Source: Desulfovibrio sp. An276
Lineage (GTDB): Bacteria > Desulfobacterota > Desulfovibrionia > Desulfovibrionales > Desulfovibrionaceae
NCBI RefSeq assembly: GCF_002159665.1
Contig: NZ_NFJC01000020.1
Span: 1-53,031 of the forward strand
Length of the DNA stretch: 53,031 nucleotides
Direction of reading: 5' to 3'
In this document: positions 22,535 through 29,277 of the stretch, one piece after another
Position numbering within the stretch: the first letter of the stretch is position 1
Layout of the letters: each line of letters begins with the position of its first letter
Program-made: the position numbers and the translations under genes
The notes under the pieces: generated by a model
What the model saw: the letters and a program-made list of their open reading frames with translations, nothing else
The model's database searches: none
Told to the model about the DNA's origin: nothing

Positions 22535-22972
22535 ATGACACCCCTTGCGCCTCGTTGCACGCATAAAAAATCCAACACGGCAGGACAAGGCTCCGAATCG
22601 CAGGAGCAACAGGCCCTGTTTGCCTGGTGGGCTCTTGCCGGCCCAAAGCTTTGCCCGGACCGTCCCGCGCCCGTCATGTATGCTATCCCGAACGGGGGCA
22701 GACGTGACGCAATCACCGGCGCAAGACTCAAGGCTGAAGGTGTCCTTGCCGGTGTGCCCGACATTTTTTTGGCCGTCCCTGCCCACGGCTACGCCGGTCT
22801 GTATATCGAGCTCAAGCGACGCAACGGTGGCCGCGTGTCACCTGCGCAAAAGCTAGTCATGCAGCGCCTGCGCTCCCACGGCTACGCCTGCACTGTGTGC
22901 CACGGCTGCGAGGCAGCAATCAACGCAATCCAGTCCTATCTGCTTTGGGGCGAGGTGTTTGATGGCGACTGA
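22535..22972 (+). CDS. VRR-NUC domain nuclease
   Basis: A 145-residue protein starting MTPLAPRCTH. It is a compact VRR-NUC nuclease: YAIPNGGRRDAITGARLKAE, GVPDIFLAVP (catalytic Asp) and LYIELKRRNGGRVSPAQK (E-x-K). This family resolves or nicks branched DNA and is common in phage replication modules. The upstream frame reaches 22346, but that part shadows the previous gene. It overlaps the next gene by 11 bases. Confidence 0.85.
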   Translation: MTPLAPRCTHKKSNTAGQGSESQEQQALFAWWALAGPKLCPDRPAPVMYAIPNGGRRDAITGARLKAEGVLAGVPDIFLAVPAHGYAGLYIELKRRNGGRVSPAQKLVMQRLRSHGYACTVCHGCEAAINAIQSYLLWGEVFDGD

Positions 22973-23531
22973 GACAAGGAAATGCGTTGTCTGCGGCACG
23001 GAGTTTCGGACGTACCGACCTGACCGGATATACTGCTCGGACACATGCCGGAAAAAGGCCACCCGTGCCAAGAAGAAGGAGAGGGAAAAGGCCGAACCTC
23101 AACCTGCACCCAAGCTCAGGAGCCATCCCCGTTTTGGTATGCACCCCAAGATATGTGCTTTTTGTGGGAAAGAGTTTGTCGCACTTTCTGCCAAGGGCAA
23201 ATATTGCAGCCTGGAATGCAACAACAAGGCATATCTAAAACGACAATTTGAGCGCCGTAAACAGGAACATCCCGAAGACGTGCTTGTTTGCCCTTGCTGT
23301 GGCAAGGAGTTTTTCCGCAGCAAAGCCAATCCTGTCTATTGCTCCTATGTCTGTAAGCGGAAGATGGAGCCACCGAAGCCACAAGCCAAAAGGTTGTCCA
23401 GCAAAACTACAGGCTACCTTGCTCCGAAACGCAAGTGCCATGACTGCAAACGCCCGACAGACAATTACCGCTGTCCAGAATGCTGGGAAAAGTACAGGGC
23501 AAAACACGCAGGAGACTGCGTAGATATTTGA
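22962..23531 (+). CDS. Protein with four tandem zinc knuckles
   Basis: A 189-residue protein starting MATETRKCVVCGTEF. Three near-repeat units share CxxCGxEF, a spacer and YCSxxC: CVVCG with YCSDTC, CAFCG with YCSLEC, and CPCCG with YCSYVC. A fourth degenerate unit ends it (CHDC, CPEC). Between them are basic helical linkers. The units resemble small zinc ribbons that bind nucleic acid, but function is unknown. The ATG overlaps the nuclease gene by 11 bases. Confidence 0.75.
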   Translation: MATETRKCVVCGTEFRTYRPDRIYCSDTCRKKATRAKKKEREKAEPQPAPKLRSHPRFGMHPKICAFCGKEFVALSAKGKYCSLECNNKAYLKRQFERRKQEHPEDVLVCPCCGKEFFRSKANPVYCSYVCKRKMEPPKPQAKRLSSKTTGYLAPKRKCHDCKRPTDNYRCPECWEKYRAKHAGDCVDI

Positions 23532-23558
23532 AACGACCTTATGAAAAGGAGGAATACC

Positions 23559-23678
23559 GTGACCAACGAAGAGATTTTCGAGGCCATGTTGAAGAAGCTA
23601 GCCTATGCCGAGAACAAGCACCCTGTCTTTGCGGAAGGAGCAGCGCAGGGATTGGGGAATATTGGGGAGGAGGGGTAA
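23559..23678 (+). pseudogene. Truncated MazG-like gene (5' fragment)
   Basis: From a GTG with AAAGGAGG 6 bases upstream, 39 codons read MTNEEIFEAMLKKLAYAENK and end HPVFAEGAAQGLGNIGEEG. They align with the start of the complete MazG-like gene at 24531 (KHPLFAEGPYQALGYIGEE). The frame then stops at the edge of the inserted endonuclease-like gene. It is a remnant of a resident copy. Confidence 0.75.
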
Positions 23679-23680
23679 GT

Positions 23681-24544
23681 ATGAAAAGAGTGGACCTCAC
23701 AGGTTGTACATTTGGCTTATTGACTGTGCTTGGTGTCTCAGGGAAGAAGCATGGAAAAACGGCTTGGCGTTGCAAGTGCCAGTGCGGGAAATACGTGGAT
23801 GTCATTAGTCATGCACTCTTGTCTGGTTCAAGGCAAAGCTGCGGTTGCACGAACGCTTTGCGTAATGACTTGACTGGGAAGAAATTTGGTAAACTCTCTG
23901 TATTGGGGGATTCTGGAAAGCGTTCTTGCAAGAAAATTTTATGGGAATGTATATGCGATTGCGGCAACATAACCTTGGCTTGTGGCCAAGATTTAATACA
24001 GGGCAAAAAAACTAGCTGTGGCTGCGTACATAGACAGATGCTTATCGACCGTAATAAGGCCAACGCTATCCATAACGAAACCAAGACCAAACTGCATCAC
24101 ATTTGGGCTGGGATAAAAAGGAGATGTTTTAATCCTAATACTCCTTGCTATAAGTATTATGGTATGCGTGGCATAACTATGTGTGACGAATGGAAAAATA
24201 GTTATACTTCCTTTAGAGATTGGGCTTTGGCCAATGGGTATGCTGATAATCTGACTATTGAGCGTGTGGATGTGAATGGAGATTATTGCCCTGAAAATTG
24301 TATATGGATACCTGCCAAGGACCAAAGCAGGAATAGAAGGAATACTGTGCGATGCGGCGGTGTTGCTCTATCTGTTTTAGCTGTTTTGCATGAAGTGCCA
24401 TATGAACAGCTATACCGTAGATTTCGCTTTCTTAATTGGCCTATAGAGGAAGCTCTTGGATTAGTAGACCATGTATACGATGAAGATAGATGTAAAGAGA
24501 GTCTGTACTATAAAAACAGGAGGTGGAAGCGTGGCTGCAAGTAA
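23681..24544 (+). CDS. Endonuclease-like free-standing insertion gene
   Basis: A 287-residue protein starting MKRVDLTGCTFGLLTVLG, with GGAGGAGGGG upstream. Two N-terminal repeats share LTGxxFGxLxVLG, a CxCxCG knuckle and SCGC. A C-terminal nuclease-like part has HHIWAGIKRRCFNPNTPCYK, YYGMRGITMCDEW and NGDYCPENCIW, the layout of phage HNH/AP2-type homing endonucleases. It is AT-richer than its neighbours. It lies between a broken and a complete MazG-like gene, as expected of a mobile endonuclease insertion. Confidence 0.75.
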   Translation: MKRVDLTGCTFGLLTVLGVSGKKHGKTAWRCKCQCGKYVDVISHALLSGSRQSCGCTNALRNDLTGKKFGKLSVLGDSGKRSCKKILWECICDCGNITLACGQDLIQGKKTSCGCVHRQMLIDRNKANAIHNETKTKLHHIWAGIKRRCFNPNTPCYKYYGMRGITMCDEWKNSYTSFRDWALANGYADNLTIERVDVNGDYCPENCIWIPAKDQSRNRRNTVRCGGVALSVLAVLHEVPYEQLYRRFRFLNWPIEEALGLVDHVYDEDRCKESLYYKNRRWKRGCK

Positions 24545-24782
24545 TAAAGAAATATACACAGAGCTTCTAGTACGGTTAACTGAAGCTGAGGCAAAGCATC
24601 CTCTTTTCGCAGAAGGACCATACCAAGCTTTAGGGTATATAGGAGAAGAGTATTCAGAAGTAGTTCGCGCTCTGACGAAAAATGAAGGGGATGCTCGTTT
24701 TCGCGATGAGCTTTTTGACCTCATTATTGTAGCGTGGCGTACTCTTCGCGGCGACCACATACAGGGTGAGGAGGGGTTCTGA
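24531..24782 (+). CDS. MazG-like nucleotide pyrophosphohydrolase
   Basis: An 83-residue protein starting at GTG 24531, with AGGAGGT 6 bases upstream inside the endonuclease gene. It has the MazG metal-binding helix EEYSEVVRAL and a second helix DELFDLIIVAWRTLRGDH. These enzymes hydrolyse (d)NTPs to monophosphates. The 5' part is AT-rich like the endonuclease gene and the 3' part less so. It probably replaced the resident copy that survives at 23559-23678. Confidence 0.72.
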   Translation: MAASNKEIYTELLVRLTEAEAKHPLFAEGPYQALGYIGEEYSEVVRALTKNEGDARFRDELFDLIIVAWRTLRGDHIQGEEGF

Positions 24783-24931
24783 TGGAGGGGTATGACGACA
24801 CTGGACCTTATGTCCGCGCACGAACTGGTCAGTCTCATGGCCAAGCGCGAGCGGCTGTCGCCTGGCGCATGCTTAGGGGCGACCACGAGCGCCCCGACTG
24901 CGACTGTGCAAAAGGAGGCGGGCAATGCTGA
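24782..24931 (+). CDS. Possible short gene overlapping MazG-like and the next gene
   Basis: A 49-codon frame starting at ATG 24782 (TGATG overlap) and ending in the next ATG. It includes VAWRMLRGDHERPDCDC, similar to VAWRTLRGDH at the end of the MazG-like protein. It may be a real coupled gene or a piece of the former MazG C-terminus. Another frame from ATG 24792 (MTTLDLMSAHELVSLMAK, 54 codons) is also open. I cannot choose between them. Confidence 0.35.
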   Translation: MEGYDDTGPYVRARTGQSHGQARAAVAWRMLRGDHERPDCDCAKGGGQC

Positions 24932-25305
24932 CCGAACAGGAAAAGGCATGGCTTGAGCGCCGCAAGAACCTGTGCCTGCATTGCAGCAACCACGGAAAGG
25001 CATGCGGCTACACACTTCACCCCGAAGCAACCTGCGCATGGATTGATCTCGACGTGGCTGAACCCGACTACAAGGACGCTGCCGAGTTTGAGGCGAGGGT
25101 GGCGCTCTGGCTGGTTCACAATGGCTGCCCCATGTTTGATCCTCCCTGTGCGTACCTGGATAGCAGCAGGCCGTATCCGTACATGTCTTGGAAGGAAACC
25201 GGCGGCGAGTGTCCGCATATCCCCCACAGGCGGGGCTACTGCAACAGGTGGTGCAAGCTTATGACTGCACGCCTTGCAGTAGAGAAGGAAATGGAGAAAT
25301 CCTGA
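24925..25305 (+). CDS. Cys-rich hypothetical phage protein
   Basis: A 126-residue protein (MLTEQEKAWLERRKNLCLHC). Four cysteine groups (CLHCSNHGKACG, CAW, GCPMFDPPC, CNRWC) suggest metal binding. No family recognised. It overlaps the preceding short frame and is followed by a TGATG-coupled membrane micro-protein. Confidence 0.6.
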   Translation: MLTEQEKAWLERRKNLCLHCSNHGKACGYTLHPEATCAWIDLDVAEPDYKDAAEFEARVALWLVHNGCPMFDPPCAYLDSSRPYPYMSWKETGGECPHIPHRRGYCNRWCKLMTARLAVEKEMEKS

Positions 25306-25388
25306 TGGTAGAAATCATACTGGGCATTGTGTTTGCCATAGTTTTCATCGCTTATGGCCTGCTTTGCTGGGCTGTGTGGAGGAGCTGA
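25305..25388 (+). CDS. 27-residue membrane micro-protein
   Basis: The frame MVEIILGIVFAIVFIAYGLL plus CWAVWRS has one hydrophobic helix and a positively charged end. It is coupled on both sides by TGATG overlaps, which supports translation. It lies outside the lysis cassette, so a holin role is not indicated. Confidence 0.5.
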   Translation: MVEIILGIVFAIVFIAYGLLCWAVWRS

Positions 25389-25711
25389 TGTCGGAACTGA
25401 AAACAAAGTACGAGGCCCTGAAAGCCGAGTACGGCAAGGTGTGTGACCGCGCCTGGGAACTCAAGCAACAGGTAGAAGTCGCTTACGCCGCCATGATGGA
25501 AGAAGAGACCGGCATCAAGCCCGGCGACCTCGTGGAGTACGACGACCAACGCGGAATCTTCGACCGTTGGATGCACAGCAAGGCCTCGAAAATGACCCTT
25601 GTGAAGAAGGATGGCACCGTGGGCAAGGCCATCCGCTATATCACCAACCCCGAAGCCATGAAGAAAGTGGTCATTTCCAAAATGGAAATAACCACTCAAG
25701 GAGAAGCCTAA
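25388..25711 (+). CDS. Hypothetical coiled-coil phage protein
   Basis: A 107-residue protein starting MSELKTKYEALKAEYGKVC. A 40-residue coiled coil is followed by a small beta domain (PGDLVEYDDQRGIFDRWM). It is coupled to thyX by a TAATG overlap. Function unknown. Confidence 0.6.
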   Translation: MSELKTKYEALKAEYGKVCDRAWELKQQVEVAYAAMMEEETGIKPGDLVEYDDQRGIFDRWMHSKASKMTLVKKDGTVGKAIRYITNPEAMKKVVISKMEITTQGEA

Positions 25712-26364
25712 TGGCAGAAGCCAAGATAGAACTTGTGAACCATGAGGCGACGCTTTCGTACTGGTCCCCAAATGAATGGCCTTTCAGCGCGGTTATTACT
25801 GGCGTTGCAAAAGTCTGCACAGCAAAGGCGGAAAACGTAAAACCCCGTGAAGTGGAAAAAAACAAGGCCTTTGTCCAAAAACTCATGAAGCGGGGGCACT
25901 GGACACCTTCCGAGTTTGTGGACCTGACCTTCTACCTGACCACCTCCCGCGCTGTTGCCAACGAGCTGGTACGGCACAGAATGGCCTCGTACATGCAACT
26001 AAGCCAGCGCTACGTGCGCTATGATGAGGCCTTGCCAGTTGTCATGCCCGCTACCATCAAGGGCACTCTGGAAGCCGACCTCTGGCGTGCACAGATGCGA
26101 GACTCGCACGACGTGTACCTGTACTTCTTGGAGCATGGACAGAAGCCCGAAGACGCCCGCACTGTCCTGCCCCTGGCAACGGCTACAAACATGCTTGCCA
26201 AGATGAATTTAAGGGAGTTCCGGCACTTTCTCGACCTGCGCACTGCCCCGGCTGCGTGGAGCGAGATGCGCATCTTAGCAAATCTTATGGCAGAAGCTTT
26301 CGCAAAGCAGTTCCCGGATGAGGTCTTTCTGATTTCCGACGTGTGGCACAGGGAGGGCGAGTAA
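25711..26364 (+). CDS. thyX: Flavin-dependent thymidylate synthase ThyX
   Basis: A 217-residue enzyme. The ThyX signature RHRxxSxxxxSxRY is at 88-101 (RHRMASYMQLSQRY). R163-region sequence AKMNLREFRHFLDLR completes the active site. It makes dTMP from dUMP with FAD and methylene-tetrahydrofolate, independent of ThyA. In a phage it boosts thymidine supply or provides nucleotides for modified DNA. It is tightly coupled to flanking genes (TAATG at both ends). Confidence 0.93.
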   Translation: MAEAKIELVNHEATLSYWSPNEWPFSAVITGVAKVCTAKAENVKPREVEKNKAFVQKLMKRGHWTPSEFVDLTFYLTTSRAVANELVRHRMASYMQLSQRYVRYDEALPVVMPATIKGTLEADLWRAQMRDSHDVYLYFLEHGQKPEDARTVLPLATATNMLAKMNLREFRHFLDLRTAPAAWSEMRILANLMAEAFAKQFPDEVFLISDVWHREGE

Positions 26365-26630
26365 TGGAAGAGAACTTCACACCGACCGAACTGTTCCTGG
26401 GTATGAAGCTGGCCTACTTGGAAGAACGATGCCCGTTTGAATGCTATGGGTTCAAAGATAGAATACCCTTTTGTGAAGGGGGACTAACCGATGAGGACGA
26501 GGTAGTGTGCCCGAAGATGCATGGCAATGGATGGGTTACACGTATAGGCGTGTGCTGGGCTCGTTATGCCCGCAATGAAGCCGAAGGCCTCAATACAGGA
26601 GAGATTGAGAGCCTGATTCGGCTTGGATGA
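26364..26630 (+). CDS. Hypothetical Cys-containing phage protein
   Basis: An 88-residue protein starting MEENFTPTELFLGMKLAYL, coupled to thyX (TAATG). Cysteines at CPFECYG and FCEGG may bind metal. Family not recognised. Confidence 0.55.
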   Translation: MEENFTPTELFLGMKLAYLEERCPFECYGFKDRIPFCEGGLTDEDEVVCPKMHGNGWVTRIGVCWARYARNEAEGLNTGEIESLIRLG

Positions 26631-26639
26631 TAAAATTCT

Positions 26640-26813
26640 ATGACACCCTGCCAACACTGCGGCAAGCGTCCGGCTACTGCTTCCCTGTCCATGTGTCCGG
26701 TGTGGGCAGGGAGCAACAAGATCCAGCACGTCTACCTGTGCGAGGAGTGCAGGGCGCATTTTGTCCGGGTTCAGGCTGAACGATACATGCAGGCCGCAAA
26801 GAAGAGCCTGTGA
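26640..26813 (+). CDS. 57-residue zinc-ribbon micro-protein
   Basis: MTPCQHCGKRPATASLSMCP is followed later by YLCEECRAHFVRVQAERYMQ. The two CxxC knuckles (CQHC and CEEC) form a treble-clef-like ribbon. It is too short to have been listed among longer frames, but composition and context support it. No recognised function. Confidence 0.55.
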   Translation: MTPCQHCGKRPATASLSMCPVWAGSNKIQHVYLCEECRAHFVRVQAERYMQAAKKSL

Positions 26814-26815
26814 TT

Positions 26816-26842
26816 CAGTTATTGAGCAATATTCAATAACTG
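26816..26842. other. Perfect 10-bp AT-rich hairpin
   Basis: CAGTTATTGA (26816-26825) pairs perfectly with TCAATAACTG (26833-26842) over a 7-base loop. It separates the micro-protein gene from the gene at 26858. There is no T-run, so it is not a standard terminator. Confidence 0.6.
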
Positions 26843-26857
26843 CCAATGAGGATACCT

Positions 26858-27124
26858 ATGACAAGGAAAGAGCTACTTGAAACTGCCTTGAAGGCCACGA
26901 CGGAACGCGGGCAAGAGTACGGCAAGCCCGAGGACAACTTTGCCACCATTGCCCGCTTGTGGCGCGTCTACCTGGATACGCCAATCAACGCCCACGACGT
27001 GGCAATGATGATGATTCTGTTCAAAGTTGCCCGTGCCAAGGCGAACCCTGGGCACATCGACAACCTGGTAGACATTGCGGGCTATGCCGCATGCGCTGCG
27101 GAGCTGGGGGCAGGCAATGAGTAA
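26858..27124 (+). CDS. DUF6378-like phage protein
   Basis: An 88-residue protein starting MTRKELLETALKATTERG, with GAGGA 6 bases upstream. The pattern GxxYGxPxxNF (GQEYGKPEDNFATIARLW), then DVAMMMILFKVARAKANPG and NLVDIAGYAA, matches a small phage family often found with nucleotide-metabolism genes (DUF6378). It resembles a MazG-type helical bundle. Role unproven. Confidence 0.7.
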   Translation: MTRKELLETALKATTERGQEYGKPEDNFATIARLWRVYLDTPINAHDVAMMMILFKVARAKANPGHIDNLVDIAGYAACAAELGAGNE

Positions 27125-27371
27125 TTACAGTGTTGATGGAAAATTTGCTTTGGGTTTTCTCGTTGTACTCATACTGTTTTTTGTCCTGGCTGCATTGGCC
27201 CTTGCTGACAGCATTGCCTGCACAAAGTGCGGAAAATTGAAAGACAAATACCAAATCCTGATTCTCCACGTTGTGACCGAAGACAAGAAAAAGCTCGCAA
27301 TCCCATACTGCCCAAAGTGCTGCGTGGAGGTGCTGGACACCCCTGCGCTGACATGGGCAGGCAACCCATAA
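27117..27371 (+). CDS. Small membrane protein with cytosolic zinc ribbon
   Basis: An 84-residue protein starting MSNYSVDGKFALGFLVVLI. One transmembrane helix (ALGFLVVLILFFVLAALALA) is followed by CTKC and CPKC knuckles. It overlaps the previous gene by 8 bases. No family recognised. Confidence 0.55.
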   Translation: MSNYSVDGKFALGFLVVLILFFVLAALALADSIACTKCGKLKDKYQILILHVVTEDKKKLAIPYCPKCCVEVLDTPALTWAGNP

Positions 27372-27410
27372 CCACCCGCAAGGGTGCTGCGTACAAGGAG
27401 GTGAGGCCCT

Positions 27411-27568
27411 ATGCAGGAAGAACCATCCAAGGGCAAGCGGTGGATAGGCAAGAACGTCAAGTTTGAGCGTATCCGCCGCATCCTACCACAGGCTACCTGG
27501 TGGGCGATGTAGGCCGGTGGAACAATGCGAAGAAGCATGAGCTTCTGGACAGAGTGAAGCACGGCTAG
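27411..27568 (+). pseudogene. Frameshifted NrdD C-terminal-like protein
   Basis: With AAGGAGGTG 6 bases before its ATG, the frame reads WIGKNVKFERIRRI and then leaves the frame. The next frame continues TGYLVGDVGRWNNAKKHELL and ends DRVKHG. Joined, the two resemble the C-terminal glycyl-radical tail of anaerobic ribonucleotide reductases (ERIRRITGYLVG). An extra 5-base CTACC, repeated just downstream, breaks the frame, so only 33 residues are made. Confidence 0.65.
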
Positions 27569-27569
27569 T

Positions 27570-27643
27570 TTGTTCACACGAACCCCCTCTTTTTTGTAAA
27601 CAACTCCCGTTGTCCCAACTGGAGTGTGAACAAAGAAGAGGGG
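27570..27643 (+). other. Interleaved inverted repeats, potential RNA pseudoknot
   Basis: TTGTTCACAC (27570-27579) pairs with GTGTGAACAA (27624-27633). CCCCTCTT (27584-27591) pairs with AAGAGGGG (27636-27643). The order A-B-A'-B' is pseudoknot topology. It lies in the leader of the gene at 27661. Confidence 0.6.
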
Positions 27644-27660
27644 TCACACGAGGGAGAGAC

Positions 27661-27885
27661 ATGGAACAGAAGCAACCCTTGCTCTGTGACTCCAAATGGT
27701 GCGGGCGCAAGGCCGATTTCGATGTGCACATAGTCTTCACAGTGGGCGACATTGTTCGAGAGGAGATGCACCGCACGCTGTGCAGGTGGCACGCCGCACA
27801 TTATGAGTCGCAAGTCAGTTTCGAGGGCACAAGGTATGAGTGCCGCATGAAGGTCACAAAGACCCCCATCGAGGAGGACGCATGA
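27661..27885 (+). CDS. Hypothetical Cys/His-rich small phage protein
   Basis: A 74-residue protein starting MEQKQPLLCDSKWCGRKADF. C-x4-C and the C-x2-H arrangement (TLCRWHAAHY) may bind metal. GGGAGAG lies just upstream. It is coupled to the next gene by ATGA. No family recognised. Confidence 0.6.
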   Translation: MEQKQPLLCDSKWCGRKADFDVHIVFTVGDIVREEMHRTLCRWHAAHYESQVSFEGTRYECRMKVTKTPIEEDA

Positions 27886-28082
27886 ACGAGGACACCCTGA
27901 ACGGCTGGACCGCAATTTGCGAGTACCTAGGCTTGACCCGCCACGTCATCATTCAGCGTGGCTACCCTGTCTTTGCCCTCCCATACGGGCAATCCGTCTG
28001 GGCCAGTCGCAAGGAGCTGGACGCACACACAGCCGCTCTCAAGGCCGCCAGTCTGAGAGTAGCAGGGGGCAAACATGGCTAG
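27882..28082 (+). CDS. Small helix-turn-helix protein
   Basis: A 66-residue protein. NGWTAICEYLGLTRHVIIQR then GYPVFALPYGQSVWASRKEL has the shape of phage winged-helix/MerR-type DNA-binding proteins, in which a helix-turn-helix is followed by a beta hairpin and a terminal helix. It lies shortly before the lysis genes and might act on late expression. Function is inferred from fold only. Confidence 0.65.
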   Translation: MNEDTLNGWTAICEYLGLTRHVIIQRGYPVFALPYGQSVWASRKELDAHTAALKAASLRVAGGKHG

Positions 28083-28281
28083 GCCGCGCATGTTTGAGCA
28101 GTGCCCGGAGTGTGGCGCAGAGGCCCTGTATGTTCGCAGTACAAAGCAATTCGGGCATTGCATAAATCGGTGGTGCGAGTGCAAGGCTTGTGGTGCTCAC
28201 GTCCGCTATGTCAAGTGCAATGGGTCTGGATTCTGGACAAGAGTACAAAAAAACATGCCAGAAACTCCCCCGAAGGACTGA
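28075..28281 (+). CDS. Zinc-ribbon protein, Com/Ogr-like
   Basis: A 68-residue protein. MARPRMFEQCPECGAEALYV, then CINRWCECKACGAHVRYVKC, shows a four-Cys ribbon like those of phage Ogr/Delta activators or Mu Com. Late gene activators of this type often stand before the lysis and morphogenesis genes. The link to late transcription is inferred; length fits. Confidence 0.6.
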   Translation: MARPRMFEQCPECGAEALYVRSTKQFGHCINRWCECKACGAHVRYVKCNGSGFWTRVQKNMPETPPKD

Positions 28282-28302
28282 CACCAAAGGCAACGGACTG
28301 CT

Positions 28303-28333
28303 ATGCTTCTCCCCAAAACCAACGGAGAAGCAT
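28303..28333 (+). promoter_or_regulatory. Hairpin covering the endolysin ribosome site
   Basis: ATGCTTCTCC (28303-28312) pairs perfectly with GGAGAAGCAT (28324-28333). GGAG in the 3' arm lies 9 bases before the endolysin ATG and is the only likely Shine-Dalgarno. The stem should limit translation of the lysis gene. Confidence 0.68.
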
Positions 28334-28336
28334 ATC

Positions 28337-28921
28337 ATGGCAAAGAACAGCAATTTCCCATATGCCTTTCAGTTCACGCTCAAAATGGAAGGCGGATACA
28401 GCGACCATCCCGCAGACAAAGGTGGCGCTACCAACTACGGTATCACAATCGGCACGTTGCAAAGCCTTGTCAAGCGTGACAAGGCTTGGGTCGAGTCCCT
28501 GGGCATTGTCCTGCCCGTGACCTCTACCACCATGCAGCGCCTCAGAATGGAGCAGGCAGAGGCAATCTACAAGCGCGAGTATTGGGACAAGGTGGATCTC
28601 GACAGTTTCCCCAAGCGTGTCGCCACGGTCCTTTTCGACTGTCATGTAAATCATGGCTGGACCAATGCCGTCCGCATTGCACAGCGTGGCTACAACGCCA
28701 CGGTTGGTGTCTATGGCGTCAAGCTCGTGGATGACGGAATCATGGGCAACAAGACCCGCACAGCCCTGTCCCATGAGTCCGACAAGCTCCTCTCGTGTAT
28801 TCTGCAAGCCCGTGTGGACTTTTATCAAGCCATTGTTGCCAGCCGTCCCAACCAGCAAGTCTTTTTGAAGGGCTGGCTGAACCGTGTGGACGCCTTGCGC
28901 AAGTACCTGGGGGTCGCATGA
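28337..28921 (+). CDS. GH108-type endolysin (muramidase)
   Basis: A 194-residue lysin. The N-terminus has the GH108 catalytic motif EGGYSDHPADKGGATNYGIT (E18 catalytic). A peptidoglycan-binding region follows (GVKLVDDGIMGNKTRTALSH). It cleaves the glycan backbone at lysis. No signal sequence is visible, so release through a holin is expected. It is first in the lysis cassette, before the Rz-like gene (ATGA overlap). Confidence 0.92.
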   Translation: MAKNSNFPYAFQFTLKMEGGYSDHPADKGGATNYGITIGTLQSLVKRDKAWVESLGIVLPVTSTTMQRLRMEQAEAIYKREYWDKVDLDSFPKRVATVLFDCHVNHGWTNAVRIAQRGYNATVGVYGVKLVDDGIMGNKTRTALSHESDKLLSCILQARVDFYQAIVASRPNQQVFLKGWLNRVDALRKYLGVA

Positions 28922-29277
28922 GTGTGTCCAATATCCTAATCGGCTTGCTTGCCCTTGCCTTCATGGGCTCCCTGTACGCAATCAACAACTACCGCAAAGA
29001 GGTGCAGGACCTGCGCACGGAGCTGACCATTGCTCGCAGTGACATGGAGATCTTGCGTCTTGAGCGTGACGCCGCAAGACAGGCCCGCAGTGGACGCCAA
29101 CAGGCAGAGAAGGAGATCAATGATGTGGCAACCCAGAGAAACAAGCTTCTTGACTCGTTGCCTTCTGGTTGGGGCAATGCTCCTTTGCCTGATGAGTGCG
29201 TCCGGATGTGGACATACTCCCCCTCCACCTCAACTGATTCCAGTGCTTCCGCCGGCGGATTTGATGCAGCCGACTAG
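28918..29277 (+). CDS. Rz-like inner-membrane spanin
   Basis: A 119-residue protein. An N-terminal membrane anchor (SNILIGLLALAFMGSLYAI) is followed by a periplasmic coiled coil (EVQDLRTELTIARSDMEILR) and the ending PLPDECVRMWTYS. This is the layout of Rz. It overlaps the endolysin gene (ATGA) and has the o-spanin gene nested in its 3' half in the +1 frame. Together the two fuse inner and outer membranes at lysis. Confidence 0.82.
   Translation: MSVSNILIGLLALAFMGSLYAINNYRKEVQDLRTELTIARSDMEILRLERDAARQARSGRQQAEKEINDVATQRNKLLDSLPSGWGNAPLPDECVRMWTYSPSTSTDSSASAGGFDAAD

Noticed and set aside
23559..24782. Group I intron or intein in a MazG-like gene
   Set aside because: The downstream part repeats the N-terminal region already present upstream, so the two halves do not join into one gene.
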